DNA of 55,821 nt from Roseofilum halophilum BLCC-M91. Its GTDB lineage: Bacteria > Cyanobacteriota > Cyanobacteriia > Cyanobacteriales > Desertifilaceae. The stretch covers positions 1 to 55,821 of the forward strand of contig NZ_JAQPOK010000027.1 of the NCBI RefSeq assembly GCF_030068445.1, in the 5' to 3' direction. A program made the position numbers and the translations under genes. A model generated the notes under the pieces. It made no database searches. It was not told the origin of the DNA and saw only the letters and a list, made by a program, of their open reading frames with translations. Every line of letters begins with the position of its first letter. Position 1 is the stretch's first letter. Shown piece after piece: positions 28,091-37,493 of the stretch.

Positions 28091-28706
28091 CGATCGCCCT
28101 TTCAACAGGTCTCCTAAGCCAACGGGTGCGGAAAATTGCGCCATATCTTGCAGGAGCTGTTGTTCTAAGTCGGATAAGCGGTTAAAACGGCGCTGATATT
28201 GGTCTTGGATGGAGTCAATTAACAGGATATCTTGTTCTAGGAATTGGCGCACGTTGCGCTTCGAGTTCGTGGGGAACCTCTTCAGAGTCGGTGAGAACCT
28301 GTAACAGATGGGTAAGCGTCGCCGTTAAGGGGGGAGAGAACTGGAGACTGTAGTAGAGGAGGCGATCGAACTGAGTTTGGATGCGATCGATCAATTTCAG
28401 CGCCAGAGACGTTTTACCAATTCCCGGAAGTCCCAACAGCAAAATTAAACGAGAGCAACTCACCCAACTTTCCAGCGTTTCCAGTTCTTCTCTACGTCTA
28501 TAAAAACAAGCAACTTCTGGCGCAAGTCCCCAATCAATTTGCGGTGGTTCCCTTTCCTTTTTGGAAGACTTAGGAACAGGAGAACCATTACCGCATACCT
28601 TAATATCTCCAATATGAACAATATCCTGGCCAAAATGTGAAATATTCGCATAGTGAAGCCTTTCTATCGTCGATCTCACATTAGACTTTTTTATATTTTC
28701 TCCCAA
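28070..28706 (-). pseudogene. NB-ARC/STAND ATPase remnant, frameshifted and internally deleted
   Basis: Two minus-strand frames belong together. The first (TTG at 28706, stop at 28215) has an N-terminal region and a P-loop, LLGLPGIGKTSLALKLID, then ends in RAPIPRTRYPVN. The second (28252-28070) starts with RQFLEQDILLIDSIQDQYQR, matching the part of WD40-linked NB-ARC proteins that follows the nucleotide domain (RLSDLEQQLLQDMA). Most of the NB-ARC domain between them, and any C-terminal WD40 sensor, are missing, so this is a decayed gene. It overlaps the end of the EF-G-like gene by 21 bases. Confidence 0.75.
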
Positions 28707-28761
28707 TGCAATCTGAAAGTTAAGTCAAAATAGCGATCGCCTTACTGCCGCCACTTTAGTA

Positions 28762-28767
28762 TATAAT
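28762..28767 (+). promoter_or_regulatory. candidate -10 box upstream of truncated xisH
   Basis: A perfect TATAAT lies 27 bp before the xisH-fragment ATG. No good -35 TTGACA is visible at the proper distance, so this is a weak prediction. Confidence 0.3.
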
Positions 28768-28793
28768 AGCTATGAAACAATTCATCCTCACTG

Positions 28794-28913
28794 ATGCCAG
28801 CTTACGAAGATTTTTTTGTTGATCCTTTTATTCAAAAATCAATCAGCAGGTATGACTTGAATTTGATAATATTTGATATCAAGCAGGAGATGATTATCCA
28901 ATGGAAAATCTAA
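28794..28913 (+). pseudogene. xisH: xisH fragment (C-terminal third only)
   Basis: A 39-codon frame (MPAYEDFFVDPFIQKSISRY, then LNLIIFDIKQEMIIQWKI) matches the C-terminus of XisH, the fdxN-element excision controlling factor, which is normally about 138 residues. Around 100 N-terminal residues are absent, though a plausible ATG has been kept. The stop overlaps the xisI start by 13 bases, the normal xisH-xisI arrangement. XisH controls excision of the nifD/fdxN element in heterocystous strains; related genes are widespread in other cyanobacteria. Too short to be functional as XisH. Confidence 0.7.
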
Positions 28914-29230
28914 ATTATGCAGAAGCCATCCAAAAAATTATTCTTGAACATTGGCAATATCGACAGCAGGATCAAACTGTAGAGGCTAAAATCGTGTTTG
29001 ATGAGGAGCGCCAACGTTATTTACTGCTGCATGTAGGTTGGGAAGATGAAAAGCGCATTTATGGCTGTCCGATTCATGTAGAGATTCAAGAGGACAAAAT
29101 TTGGATTCAACGAGATTTTACGGAATCCGGTATTGCCCAAGAATTAATTGAGATGGGTATTCCTAAAGATAAAATTGTTTTAGGGTATCGTTCTCCTACG
29201 GTTCGTCAATTGATCGCTAATCATACTTAA
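28901..29230 (+). CDS. xisI: XisI family protein
   Basis: A 109-residue protein with the XisI family layout: NYAEAIQKIILEHWQYR, then a core with LLHVGWEDEKRIYGCPIHVE, WIQRDFTESGIAQELIEMGI and a final KIVLGYRSPTVRQL. Length and order are normal, so it is intact even though its xisH partner is truncated. XisI acts with XisH in regulating site-specific excision in Anabaena; its wider role is unknown. It may now be expressed alone or act with an XisH encoded elsewhere. Confidence 0.93.
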   Translation: MENLNYAEAIQKIILEHWQYRQQDQTVEAKIVFDEERQRYLLLHVGWEDEKRIYGCPIHVEIQEDKIWIQRDFTESGIAQELIEMGIPKDKIVLGYRSPTVRQLIANHT

Positions 29231-29400
29231 AAACATATCAACTTAACCCATTAGTTATGATTAGCTCTTATAATCGAACCATGAATATTGGTTGCTAGAG
29301 GTACGGCAATGGATTTAAGCTATCATTATGACCGATCGCCAATCGCCCATTCCCGGTTTAAACTAATAGATTGGACTCACATTCGATAACACTTGGATTT

Positions 29401-32400
29401 ATGGCCTTTTCCTCCATCTTGCGAACCTTGCGGCGATCGCCTCTAACGCAAGAGCTACTGACTAAACTGGGCGACAACCGCTCCTTAACGCTTCAGGGAA
29501 TTCCCCGGTTTCCCAAGGGTTTAGTGGCTTCTGCGCTCTCACAAGCGGAATCTCGCTCATTGTTGGTAGTGACAGCAACCATGGAAGAGGCAAACCGATG
29601 GACGGCGCAATTGGAAGCCATGGATTGGGATGCGGTGCTATTTTATCCCACCACGGAAGCCTCCCCCTATGAATCCAGCCCTCCAGAACCGGAAATGGTT
29701 TGGGGACAGATGCAGGTGTTGGCGGAGTTGGTGTTGGGCGATCCAGAACGTCAACGAGCGATTGTTTGTACGGAACGGGCACTACAACCCCATCTCCCCC
29801 CCCTGGAAGCCTTTAAACCTTATGCTCTGCGGTTGCAAAAGGGGGATATCTGGGAGAGTAAGGCACTGGATCTCAAGTTAAGTCAATTGGGCTATGAGCG
29901 GGTGAATTCCGTGGAAACCGAGGGGCAATGGAGTCGCCGAGGAGACATTGTGGATATTTTCCCAGTGGCTTCGGAGTTGCCGGTGCGCCTGGAATGGTGG
30001 GCAACCGAGGGGGATGGGGATGCTCTGGAGAAGATTAAGGAACTCGATCCAGCCACGGGGCGATCGCTCGATCCCATCCCTGAAGTCATTTTAACCCCGA
30101 CTGGGTTTACGCCCATTCTTGAGGAAGCACTCGCGGATCTGGGTTTGGATAACCTACCGGAAATTTCCCCAGCCTATTTGGGGTTAGGCTTCGACGCGCC
30201 CGGCTCCCTGTTGGATTATTTACCGGAAAATACCCTGGTGGCGATCGATGAACCCGCCCAATGTGAGAGCCATAGCGACAATTGGGTGCAACATATCCAA
30301 GAGCAATATGAAACCCTGGAGGAAGCGGTTACTGAGCGGAGTCGAAGTATTGAAGGAGTGGGTAAAGTGCCTCCCATTCATCGCCCGTTTGCCCAGTCTT
30401 TAATGCAAGGGCAAAATTATCCCTGTCTGCACTTATCGGAATTAGCGGAAAGTAATTCCGGAGCGCTTAACCTTGCTAGTCGCCCGGTTCCCGTTCTCCC
30501 CCATCAGTTTGCCAAACTTGCGGAAACCCTGCGGGAGGAGAGTAAAAAACGGACGCTGATTTTCGTGATTTCTGCCCAACCCTCGCGATCGGTTTCCTTG
30601 CTGCAAGAACATGATTGTGGGGCTAAATTTATCCCCAATCCCAAGGATTACCAGGCGATCGATTCTCTGCAAGTTCACTATACCCCGATCGCCCTCAAAT
30701 ATTCCGGAGTTGCCGAGCTAGAAGGCTTTGTGCTGCCAACCTTCAAAATAATGGTAGTGAGCGATCGCGAATTTTATGGGCAACATAGCCTCGCTACTCC
30801 CAGCTACATCCGCAAACGTCGCCGCGCTGCCTCCAAACAAGTCGATCCCAATACCCTCAAACCGGGAGATTATGTAGTTCACAAAAGCCATGGAGTTGGA
30901 CGTTTCATCAAGTTAGAAAAGCTGACAGTCAATGACGAAACCAGAGAATATTTAGTCATTAAATACGAAGATGGCTTACTCCGCGTCGCCGCCGATCAAG
31001 TCGGATCGTTATCTCGCTTTCGCTCCACCGATGGCAAGCGCCCCGCCCTACATAAATTGGCTGGAAAAACCTGGGAGAAAACTAAAAATAAAGTCCGCAA
31101 AAGTATTAAAAAGTTAGCAGTGGACTTGCTCAAACTCTATGCAGCTAGAGCGCAACAAGAAGGGTTTGCCTTTCCCCCCGATTCCCCTTGGCAAGAAGAA
31201 CTAGAAGAATCCTTTCCCTACCAAGCCACCCCCGATCAACTGAAAGCAACCCAGGATATTAAACGGGATATGGAATCCCCGCGCCCCATGGATCGCTTAG
31301 TTTGTGGTGATGTGGGCTTTGGGAAAACCGAAGTAGGAATTCGCGCCATTTTTAAGGCAGTCACGGCGGGTAAACAGGTGGCATTTTTGGCTCCGACGAC
31401 GATTTTAACCCAGCAACATTATCATACCCTCAAAGAACGATTTGCCCCCTATCCGATTGAAGTGGGATTATTAAACCGCTTCCGCACCCCCACAGAACGG
31501 AAGGAGATTCAACAACGGTTAGCCACAGGGGAATTAGATGTGGTGGTTGGTACTCAAGCACTGTTGAGTAAGGAGGTAAAATACCGAGATTTAGGCTTAT
31601 TGGTGGTGGATGAGGAGCAACGGTTTGGGGTGAATCAGAAGGAGAAAATTAAGGCGCTGAAAACCCAGGTGGATGTGTTAACCCTGAGTGCGACACCAAT
31701 TCCGCGCACCCTCTATATGTCTCTGTCGGGGGTGCGAGAGATGAGTTTAATTACCACCCCACCCCCGTCCCGTCGCCCGATTAAAACCCATTTGGCGGCG
31801 TATAATTTGGAGGCAGTCCGCACGGCGATCCGTCAGGAGTTGGATCGGGGGGGACAGGTGTTTTATGTGGTTCCCAGGGTTGAGGGAATTGAGGAGATTA
31901 GTACCCGAATTCGGGAAAATGTGCCAGGGGTGCGATTGGCGATCGCCCATGGACAGATGGCGGAAACGGAGCTAGAAGCGACAATGCTCAGTTTTAGTAA
32001 TGGGGAAGCCGATGTGCTGGTTTGTACCACCATCATTGAGTCGGGGTTGGATATTCCCCGCGTCAATACGATCTTAATTGAGGATGCCCAGAAGTTCGGC
32101 TTGTCCCAATTGTATCAGTTACGGGGGCGCGTGGGTCGGGCGGGAATTCAAGCCCATGCCTGGCTCTTTTACCCCCATCGCCGCGTCTTACCAGAAGCAG
32201 CTCAAAAGCGTCTGCGGGCGATCCAGGAATTTACTCAGTTGGGATCTGGGTATCAGTTGGCAATGCGGGATATGGAAATTCGCGGAGTCGGTAACCTGTT
32301 GGGGGCAGAACAGTCCGGACAGATGACGGCGATCGGCTTTGATTTATACATGGAAATGTTACAGGAGTCGATTCAGGAAATCCAAGGGCAAGAGATTCCC

Positions 32401-32865
32401 CAAGTCGATGATACCAGCATCGATCTGCCGATTACCGCCTTTATTCCTGCCGATTATATCCCCGATCTGGATCAAAAAATGCGCGCCTATCGCTCCGTAG
32501 CAGCAGCAAGTTGTGGTGATGAATTACGCTTAATTGAGCTGGAATGGGGCGATCGCTACGGAACCATCCCCCAACCCGCGCAACAACTCATCCGCGTCAT
32601 GGAACTCAAACAACTCGCCAAATCCCTCGGCTTTTCCCGCATTAAACCCGACGGAAAACAGCACGTTGTTTTAGAAACGCCCATGGAAGAACCCGCTTGG
32701 AACCTATTAAAAGAAAAACTAGATCGTCGTTTCCATGCTCGCTTTGTCTATACACCCAAAAAAGTCACCGTGCGCGGCTTAGGCGTATTCAAACCCAATC
32801 AACAACTCGATCAGTTAATTAACTGGTTTTCGCAAATGCAAGCCGCGTTAACAATTAATAATTAA
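29401..32865 (+). CDS. mfd: transcription-repair coupling factor
   Basis: A 1154-residue Mfd from the ATG at 29401; a TTG at 29371 would add ten residues. Domains: UvrB-like N-terminal region to about 330, RNA polymerase interaction (CarD-like) domain at about 485-550 ([20 protein letters not shown]), helicase with [23 protein letters not shown] and [11 protein letters not shown], and a C-terminal TRCF domain. It moves stalled polymerase off damaged template and recruits UvrA. A short Ser/Arg-rich insert (TERSRS) near residue 315 is encoded by a dispersed repeat. Confidence 0.97.
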   Translation: MAFSSILRTLRRSPLTQELLTKLGDNRSLTLQGIPRFPKGLVASALSQAESRSLLVVTATMEEANRWTAQLEAMDWDAVLFYPTTEASPYESSPPEPEMVWGQMQVLAELVLGDPERQRAIVCTERALQPHLPPLEAFKPYALRLQKGDIWESKALDLKLSQLGYERVNSVETEGQWSRRGDIVDIFPVASELPVRLEWWATEGDGDALEKIKELDPATGRSLDPIPEVILTPTGFTPILEEALADLGLDNLPEISPAYLGLGFDAPGSLLDYLPENTLVAIDEPAQCESHSDNWVQHIQEQYETLEEAVTERSRSIEGVGKVPPIHRPFAQSLMQGQNYPCLHLSELAESNSGALNLASRPVPVLPHQFAKLAETLREESKKRTLIFVISAQPSRSVSLLQEHDCGAKFIPNPKDYQAIDSLQVHYTPIALKYSGVAELEGFVLPTFKIMVVSDREFYGQHSLATPSYIRKRRRAASKQVDPNTLKPGDYVVHKSHGVGRFIKLEKLTVNDETREYLVIKYEDGLLRVAADQVGSLSRFRSTDGKRPALHKLAGKTWEKTKNKVRKSIKKLAVDLLKLYAARAQQEGFAFPPDSPWQEELEESFPYQATPDQLKATQDIKRDMESPRPMDRLVCGDVGFGKTEVGIRAIFKAVTAGKQVAFLAPTTILTQQHYHTLKERFAPYPIEVGLLNRFRTPTERKEIQQRLATGELDVVVGTQALLSKEVKYRDLGLLVVDEEQRFGVNQKEKIKALKTQVDVLTLSATPIPRTLYMSLSGVREMSLITTPPPSRRPIKTHLAAYNLEAVRTAIRQELDRGGQVFYVVPRVEGIEEISTRIRENVPGVRLAIAHGQMAETELEATMLSFSNGEADVLVCTTIIESGLDIPRVNTILIEDAQKFGLSQLYQLRGRVGRAGIQAHAWLFYPHRRVLPEAAQKRLRAIQEFTQLGSGYQLAMRDMEIRGVGNLLGAEQSGQMTAIGFDLYMEMLQESIQEIQGQEIPQVDDTSIDLPITAFIPADYIPDLDQKMRAYRSVAAASCGDELRLIELEWGDRYGTIPQPAQQLIRVMELKQLAKSLGFSRIKPDGKQHVVLETPMEEPAWNLLKEKLDRRFHARFVYTPKKVTVRGLGVFKPNQQLDQLINWFSQMQAALTINN
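30331..30349 (+). repeat. dispersed repeat inside mfd, encodes TERSRS
   Basis: ACTGAGCGGAGTCGAAGT lies in frame within mfd and is related to GCCCTGAGCGTAGCCGAAGG at the right end of the window (55598 on). In cyanobacterial proteomes the peptide TERSRS marks this repeat. It falls in a variable part of the protein between the UvrB-like and RID domains. Confidence 0.6.
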
Positions 32866-32874
32866 TCATTAGCG

Positions 32875-33321
32875 CTATAAATCATCAAGTGTCAACTGCA
32901 AATACCACCCTGGAGAGGCATCATACTCTTCTAATTTCCGTTGAGCTGCACTTTGGGGATCTTCAGCACGCAAAATCGTAAACCCAACGGTTTTTAAGTT
33001 CGGTAAGGGGAGAGGAGGAGAAGCCGTTTTCTTTTCTTCCACTATCTCTTCCGCTTCATCCTCTATTACTGATGCCACTTCTTCCACGTCTGGTTTAACC
33101 CGTTTTTGCTGAAGCGTTACACAGGCTTTTTGATAGAAGGTCAAAATTTCGTCATAGTTATAGAGGAGTTCTTCTAGGGAAACTAGAGCTTTTGTGTCTC
33201 CGTTATCCCAATCGTTGACCACTTTATGAATCCCAAAATTTAGGCTTAAGGGCAACTCTTCTGCACACTCGGTAATGGCAAATAAGAAGGCTTTTAAGAT
33301 AATCGTATCTGAGTCTTTCAT
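32875..33321 (-). CDS. hypothetical acidic protein
   Basis: A 148-residue protein. Residues 1-75 look helical (ILKAFLFAITECAEELPLSL, SLEELLYNYDEILTFYQKA). Residues 80-110 are a strongly acidic linker (VASVIEDEAEEIVEEKK), then a Pro-rich spacer and a compact C-terminal part with AAQRKLEEYDASPGWYLQL. No known domain is recognised. It ends 10 bp from the mfd stop, convergently. The petN cluster lies about 100 bp upstream on the same strand. Confidence 0.7.
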   Translation of the reverse strand: MKDSDTIILKAFLFAITECAEELPLSLNFGIHKVVNDWDNGDTKALVSLEELLYNYDEILTFYQKACVTLQQKRVKPDVEEVASVIEDEAEEIVEEKKTASPPLPLPNLKTVGFTILRAEDPQSAAQRKLEEYDASPGWYLQLTLDDL

Positions 33322-33419
33322 TGCTGTTTAGATTTAGGGAACCTATGATAGGGAATAGGGCATTGGGTTCAGGAGACTCACCCCATTACCCAATACCACC
33401 ATTAACCCCATTACGAAGA

Positions 33420-33563
33420 TTAAGAGCGATTTTCGCGCTCTTCCTTTTGTCGCCTGCGGCGATCGTTCCAGTCTACTAAAGTAAGATAAACTACTCCGCC
33501 TGTTACCAAGACCAATAGGGCAAAAGCTGCCCAGACGAGACTGGTGAAAAGTGGAGATTCCAT
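33420..33563 (-). CDS. small single-pass membrane protein beside petN
   Basis: A 47-residue protein: MESPLFTSLVW, a helix (AAFALLVLVTGGVVYLTLVD) and a highly charged tail (NDRRRRQKEERENRS). The shape suits a small photosynthetic-membrane subunit or assembly factor. It begins 21 bp after the petN stop on the same strand and is likely co-transcribed. I do not recognise a named family; it is not PsbN, PsaM or Psb30 by sequence. Confidence 0.75.
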   Translation of the reverse strand: MESPLFTSLVWAAFALLVLVTGGVVYLTLVDWNDRRRRQKEERENRS

Positions 33564-33584
33564 GAGCGTTCCCTCAGATGGTAC

Positions 33585-33674
33585 TTAGAAGCCGTTTCTT
33601 GCCCAAACGACCATAGAGATAGAAAAGGTGAAAATCACCAGTAAGGAAACCCAACCTAAAGAGAGAATGTCCAT
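33585..33674 (-). CDS. petN: cytochrome b6f complex subunit PetN
   Basis: A 29-residue protein, [20 protein letters not shown] then MVVWARNGF, matching PetN across its full length, including the DILSLGW start and the WxRNG end. It is a single membrane helix of the cytochrome b6f complex in the thylakoid and is needed for complex assembly. The size is normal. Confidence 0.96.
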   Translation of the reverse strand: MDILSLGWVSLLVIFTFSISMVVWARNGF

Positions 33675-33724
33675 AGTTAATCTTAAAACAACAGTATTAC
33701 TCCATTGTTCATCATACAAGGAAC

Positions 33725-33745
33725 AGGGAATGGGGAATAGGGAAT
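33725..33745. repeat. heptamer repeat (three units)
   Basis: Three 7-mers of the form (A/G)GGGAAT lie between petN and the metallo-hydrolase gene. Same style as the array at 19870-19918. Confidence 0.7.
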
Positions 33746-33777
33746 AGGCAACAGTTCCCATCCTCTCCATCCCAAGG

Positions 33778-34539
33778 TTAATGTAGTGGGACTTCCACAC
33801 GCTCTCCAGGAGTGGGGGAAAGGGCTTGGGTGCTTAAGCCCTGAGCCGATAATTTTTGCTGAAATTCTTCTACCGTGCCCTCAGCTCTGAGTAAGGAAAT
33901 CAACAAACCCTCAAACTTCACATCACCACCGGCTGCTGTGGGTAACATCACTTGAGGCTTGACCCATTGTGCCACTTGGAGAGCGCTCTCGCTTCCCTTG
34001 ATAATGGGCCCGACTAGGGGTAAACCCAGATCGATTATGGGCGTAATAACCACATCAATTTGTCCCTTGTCCTTTAGTGTAGGGGAATGATAACCGTGGG
34101 GTTCATAATAAACGGTTTTGCCGCTAGAGAGTTCCTTAAAGATATAGCCATTTTCCACCAGAGTCGGGCCAATGGGAGAACCGGGAACGGCTTGAATCTC
34201 GACCTGCTCATTGAGGCGATAGGTTTGGCCGTGGTCTAGGCCATGAATGTGAGTATAGCCGAACTCGGCAACGACTTTGGCTGCATTGGGGGAGCCAACG
34301 ATGGGTAAGTTTTTGTTTAACTCTTTCAGGGTCTGGGGATGGGCATGATCTTCTAATCCCTGGGAGAGAACGACTAAATCGACTCCTTCTGGAATGGCTC
34401 GGTCTTGGGGGCGATATCCCTTAAATAACCAGGGCAGGTTACCAAAGACTAGGGGGCCGACTAACCAAGGGTCAATGAGAATCTTTTGTCCTCCGAGTTC
34501 GAGTAACCAAGAGTTGCTATCGAGATAGGTGAGATACAT
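33778..34539 (-). CDS. MBL-fold metallo-hydrolase (UlaG-like)
   Basis: A 253-residue metallo-beta-lactamase-fold protein. It starts with [20 protein letters not shown] and LIDPWLVGP, then [17 protein letters not shown], where the usual HxHxDH motif is changed to Gln-Gly-Leu-Glu-Asp-His, so the first two metal histidines are lost. The later pieces ([10 protein letters not shown]) fit the family. Metal binding may be partial. Close relatives occur across cyanobacteria without known function. Confidence 0.82.
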   Translation of the reverse strand: MYLTYLDSNSWLLELGGQKILIDPWLVGPLVFGNLPWLFKGYRPQDRAIPEGVDLVVLSQGLEDHAHPQTLKELNKNLPIVGSPNAAKVVAEFGYTHIHGLDHGQTYRLNEQVEIQAVPGSPIGPTLVENGYIFKELSSGKTVYYEPHGYHSPTLKDKGQIDVVITPIIDLGLPLVGPIIKGSESALQVAQWVKPQVMLPTAAGGDVKFEGLLISLLRAEGTVEEFQQKLSAQGLSTQALSPTPGERVEVPLH

Positions 34540-34618
34540 AAGGATGATTGGACGTTGAGCTTTGCTTTTATTGTAGGCATAGATTACGAAATGTTACGGC
34601 AAATGAGGAGGGAGGGCT

Positions 34619-35614
34619 TTAGTTCAAAACCTCTCCCACTTGCACGCGAGAGCCATTCATAAAATCACCTCCCAATTGGGCCCGTTTTCCGGCTAATTGC
34701 ACTCTTCGCAAGACTAAACATCCTTTGCCCGCTTTGACCACTGGCCCCAATCCTTTGGCAAGGAAAACCACTTCTCCCACTTGGGCATCCTCTAAGGCTA
34801 TATTCTGCAAATTTTGCTCGACCTTGATGAACTCTTCCGGCAATTCTAAATCCTCAGCCGCGAGCAAGGGAGCGGTTTCCATCACCTTTAACCCCTGCTC
34901 CCGAAACGGGGTGAGGCAAGAGGGGAAAAATGCTCGCACTTGGTTATGTAACTCTAGGGCGCTACGTTGCCAATTCAACTGATAATCGGGTTTATCAATC
35001 AAAGGTGCATAGGAGGCCAAATCATTATCCTGGGGGATGGGTTTAACCTGCTGTTGATTGAGTTTTAACACAGTGTCGATTAATAAATCTGCGCCCATCT
35101 GGGCTAACCGCTCGGCTAGGGTGTGGGCATTGTCCCATAAACTGATGGGAGTGACGGACTTGAGGAGCATATCTCCGGTATCCATACCCTTATCCATGAG
35201 TATGGTGGTAATACCGGTTTCGGTTTCTCCATGATAGAGAGACCACTGGATGGGAGCGGCTCCCCGATATTGGGGTAGGATTGAGCCATGGACGTTGACA
35301 CATCCGAGCCTGGGCATTTTCAGAATCCTGGAGGAGAGAATTTGCCCATAGGCGACCACTACAAACACATCAGCCTGCATTTGCTCTAACTGCTCTAAAG
35401 TTGAGGAGTCTTTCTTGATGCGTTGCGGTTGCCATACGGGTAAATTTTCCCGGAGGGCAACGGTTTTCACGGCAGAGGGAATGGCGTTCCCCCCTCGACC
35501 TCGACGCTTATCCGGTTGGGTGACAACCCCCAGCACTTGTATTTGAGGATGAGATAACAAGCGCTCTAGGGTGGGGACGGCAAAGGCAGGTGTACCAAAA
35601 AAAATCACATTCAT
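34619..35614 (-). CDS. fmt: methionyl-tRNA formyltransferase
   Basis: A 331-residue Fmt. It has the N-terminal [18 protein letters not shown], the formyl-THF/catalytic segment [35 protein letters not shown], and a C-terminal OB-like domain ending in [11 protein letters not shown]. It formylates initiator Met-tRNA using 10-formyl-THF. Length and motifs are normal. Confidence 0.97.
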   Translation of the reverse strand: MNVIFFGTPAFAVPTLERLLSHPQIQVLGVVTQPDKRRGRGGNAIPSAVKTVALRENLPVWQPQRIKKDSSTLEQLEQMQADVFVVVAYGQILSSRILKMPRLGCVNVHGSILPQYRGAAPIQWSLYHGETETGITTILMDKGMDTGDMLLKSVTPISLWDNAHTLAERLAQMGADLLIDTVLKLNQQQVKPIPQDNDLASYAPLIDKPDYQLNWQRSALELHNQVRAFFPSCLTPFREQGLKVMETAPLLAAEDLELPEEFIKVEQNLQNIALEDAQVGEVVFLAKGLGPVVKAGKGCLVLRRVQLAGKRAQLGGDFMNGSRVQVGEVLN

Positions 35615-35781
35615 GGGTTACGGTTCTGTATGATGTTTGAGAAACGGTTCAGGATTGGACAACGGTTACCCTATTGTTTTAAGTTACCGGAGTATGTTGT
35701 TCAAAACCCATGTTCTAGACTTTCAATTCTGTATCCGTCCTCGATCGCTCAATTCTGACTCACGCTTTCAGTTTAAACTTT

Positions 35782-36513
35782 ATGGCTTATTGTCGTCGGT
35801 ATTTCCGGTTCTATTCCCAGATTCTACAACGGGACATGGAGGTTCTGCATTTTGGGGATTCTGGCTATCCCATGTTGTTGTTTCCGTCGAGCAATGGACG
35901 GTTCTTTGACCCTGAAGACCGGGGTTTGATTGCTGCTTTGGGGCGACATTTGGATATGGGCTGGACTCAGGTGTTTTGTTTGGATACCTTGGACTGGGAA
36001 ACCCTGTTAGCTCCAGGATTAACGATTCAGGAACGCCGTCAGCGCTGGTTATTGCTGGAGAAACATTGGTATAAGGAGTTTATGCCCTATGCTTGTGATG
36101 AGGCCCAAAATGATTTTTTGGTGGCTGCTGGCTGTTCTTTGGGGGGAACCCATGCGTTAAATTTGGCGCTGCGCTATCCGAATATTGTTCGCCGGTGTAT
36201 TTCGATGTCGGGAACTTATGATTTAACGACGTTGCCGGGAATTGTGGAGTTGGATGGGGAGGAAAGCGCCAAGGAGTTACATTTTATTAATCCAGTTGCG
36301 TATATGGCTAATATGAGCCGCGATCGCTGGTTAGAATTAGGAGGAGCTAATACTGACCTGAAACTGCTCACCGCTCAACATGACCACTGTCTGTCGGATT
36401 ATCTGCGCTTGTGCGATATTTTTAATCGCAATGGCATTCCCCATCATCTCGAAATTTGGGATGGAGGTCATGATTGGTCAATTTGGCAGGCACAACTAGC
36501 CGCCTTTGCCTAA
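35782..36513 (+). CDS. alpha/beta hydrolase, esterase-like
   Basis: A 243-residue putative esterase (esterase D-like). Nucleophile elbow GCSLGG with Ser119; an acid residue is probably in the LTAQHDHCLSDYL region, and the base is likely His in WDGGHDWSIW. FPSSNGRFFDPEDRGLIAAL precedes a core of short beta strands. There is no signal peptide; the ATG at 35782 gives a typical length. Substrate unknown. Confidence 0.85.
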   Translation: MAYCRRYFRFYSQILQRDMEVLHFGDSGYPMLLFPSSNGRFFDPEDRGLIAALGRHLDMGWTQVFCLDTLDWETLLAPGLTIQERRQRWLLLEKHWYKEFMPYACDEAQNDFLVAAGCSLGGTHALNLALRYPNIVRRCISMSGTYDLTTLPGIVELDGEESAKELHFINPVAYMANMSRDRWLELGGANTDLKLLTAQHDHCLSDYLRLCDIFNRNGIPHHLEIWDGGHDWSIWQAQLAAFA

Positions 36514-36523
36514 CCCACAAACA

Positions 36524-36562
36524 GGAACCAGAAGATACCGAAAAACCGGGTTTCTGGTTTCC
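36524..36562 (+). terminator. imperfect hairpin after the esterase gene
   Basis: GGAACCAGAA pairs with TTCTGGTTTCC (one bulge) 10 bp past the esterase stop, with AAACCGGGTTT in the loop. There is no U-run, so Rho-independent termination is only possible, not clear. A similar CCGGTTT motif appears near 40847. Confidence 0.35.
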
Positions 36563-36601
36563 CTGCGGGTGCGCTGGAATCCATAGGGGCGATCGTTACA
36601 T

Positions 36602-36841
36602 AACTCATTTAGGTTTGCTATAGAGCGAATCTTGACCGCTATGCAAGTTTGTCCTGTCAATAAGGATACTTTAGAGAGAGCAATGACGCTGAATTATAAA
36701 GATTTTGAAGATGCCATTCAGTTGGTTTGTGCATTAGAGCAGAATGTAAACATGATTGTTACTCGTAATCTTGACGATTTTTCTGATGCTGATATGAAAA
36801 TTATTTCTCCTGTAGAGTTAATAGCTATTTTAGAGGGTTAA
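36602..36841 (+). pseudogene. PIN-domain toxin (VapC-like) C-terminal fragment
   Basis: The frame ending at 36841 reads as the C-terminal half of a PIN-domain protein: QVCPVNKDTLERAMTLNYKD, FEDAIQLVCALEQNVNMIVT, and the conserved TRNLDDF with acidic residues of the PIN active site. The N-terminal beta-strand and first Asp are missing and no antitoxin gene is next to it. TTG (36632) and ATG (36641) exist, but neither would restore the domain. Confidence 0.72.
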
Positions 36842-36882
36842 ACCTACCCCCTACAAGAATTGGGAATTATTGATGATTGATA

Positions 36883-37458
36883 TTACCAAATCAAGGCAAG
36901 ATTTAAGACAAATCCGGGTAAAACCTCTTCTCCCGATAAGCTGGCAGGATTATCTAAAATTTGTTTCTCTTGTCCCTGACGATAAATTTCGACTTGATGG
37001 TTTTGGGGATTGATGAGCCAACCTAACTGACAACCATTATCTATATATTCCTGCATTTTTTCTTGCAGGGGTTTTAGGGAGTCGCTGGCAGAGCGTAATT
37101 CGATGAGAAAATCGGGACAGATGGGCGGGAATTTCTCTTGCTGTTCTGCACTCAATGCTTCCCATTTGGCTAAGGGTATCCAAGAGGCATCGGGGGAAAA
37201 AGTAGCCCCTTTAGGCAGTTTAAAGCAGGTGGAAGAATCAAAGACAACTCCTAATTGAGTTTGTCGATTCCATAACCCTAAATCTAGATTAATCTCTGAG
37301 TTCCGCTTTCCTGTTCCCCCTCCGGTGGGTGGCATAATGATTAAATCTCCTTTAGCCGTTCGCTCTAGTCGCAAGTCACGATTAGCCACACACAGTTGAT
37401 AGAATTGCTCATCGGTAATGGAGGCGGTTTCTGGATTGCTTAAAATCAATGCTGTCAT
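36883..37458 (-). CDS. Uma2 family (DUF820) protein, copy 1 of tandem pair B
   Basis: A 191-residue Uma2 protein from the ATG at 37458 (MTALILSNPETASITDEQFY); a longer frame to 37500 adds residues not shared with its twin. The PD-(D/E)XK-like core has FSPDASWIPLAKWEALS, CPDFLIELRSASDSLKPLQE and CQLGWLINPQNHQVEIYRQG. It differs from the second copy mainly in residues about 42-72. Confidence 0.9.
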   Translation of the reverse strand: MTALILSNPETASITDEQFYQLCVANRDLRLERTAKGDLIIMPPTGGGTGKRNSEINLDLGLWNRQTQLGVVFDSSTCFKLPKGATFSPDASWIPLAKWEALSAEQQEKFPPICPDFLIELRSASDSLKPLQEKMQEYIDNGCQLGWLINPQNHQVEIYRQGQEKQILDNPASLSGEEVLPGFVLNLALIW

Positions 37459-37493
37459 GGTTCGCTTTCCTTTCGATCCTTGAAAATGGGGGT

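Noticed and set aside
28215-28252. Programmed frameshift in the NB-ARC gene
   Set aside because: No slippery heptamer or downstream structure is visible, and a large internal region is missing, so decay is simpler.
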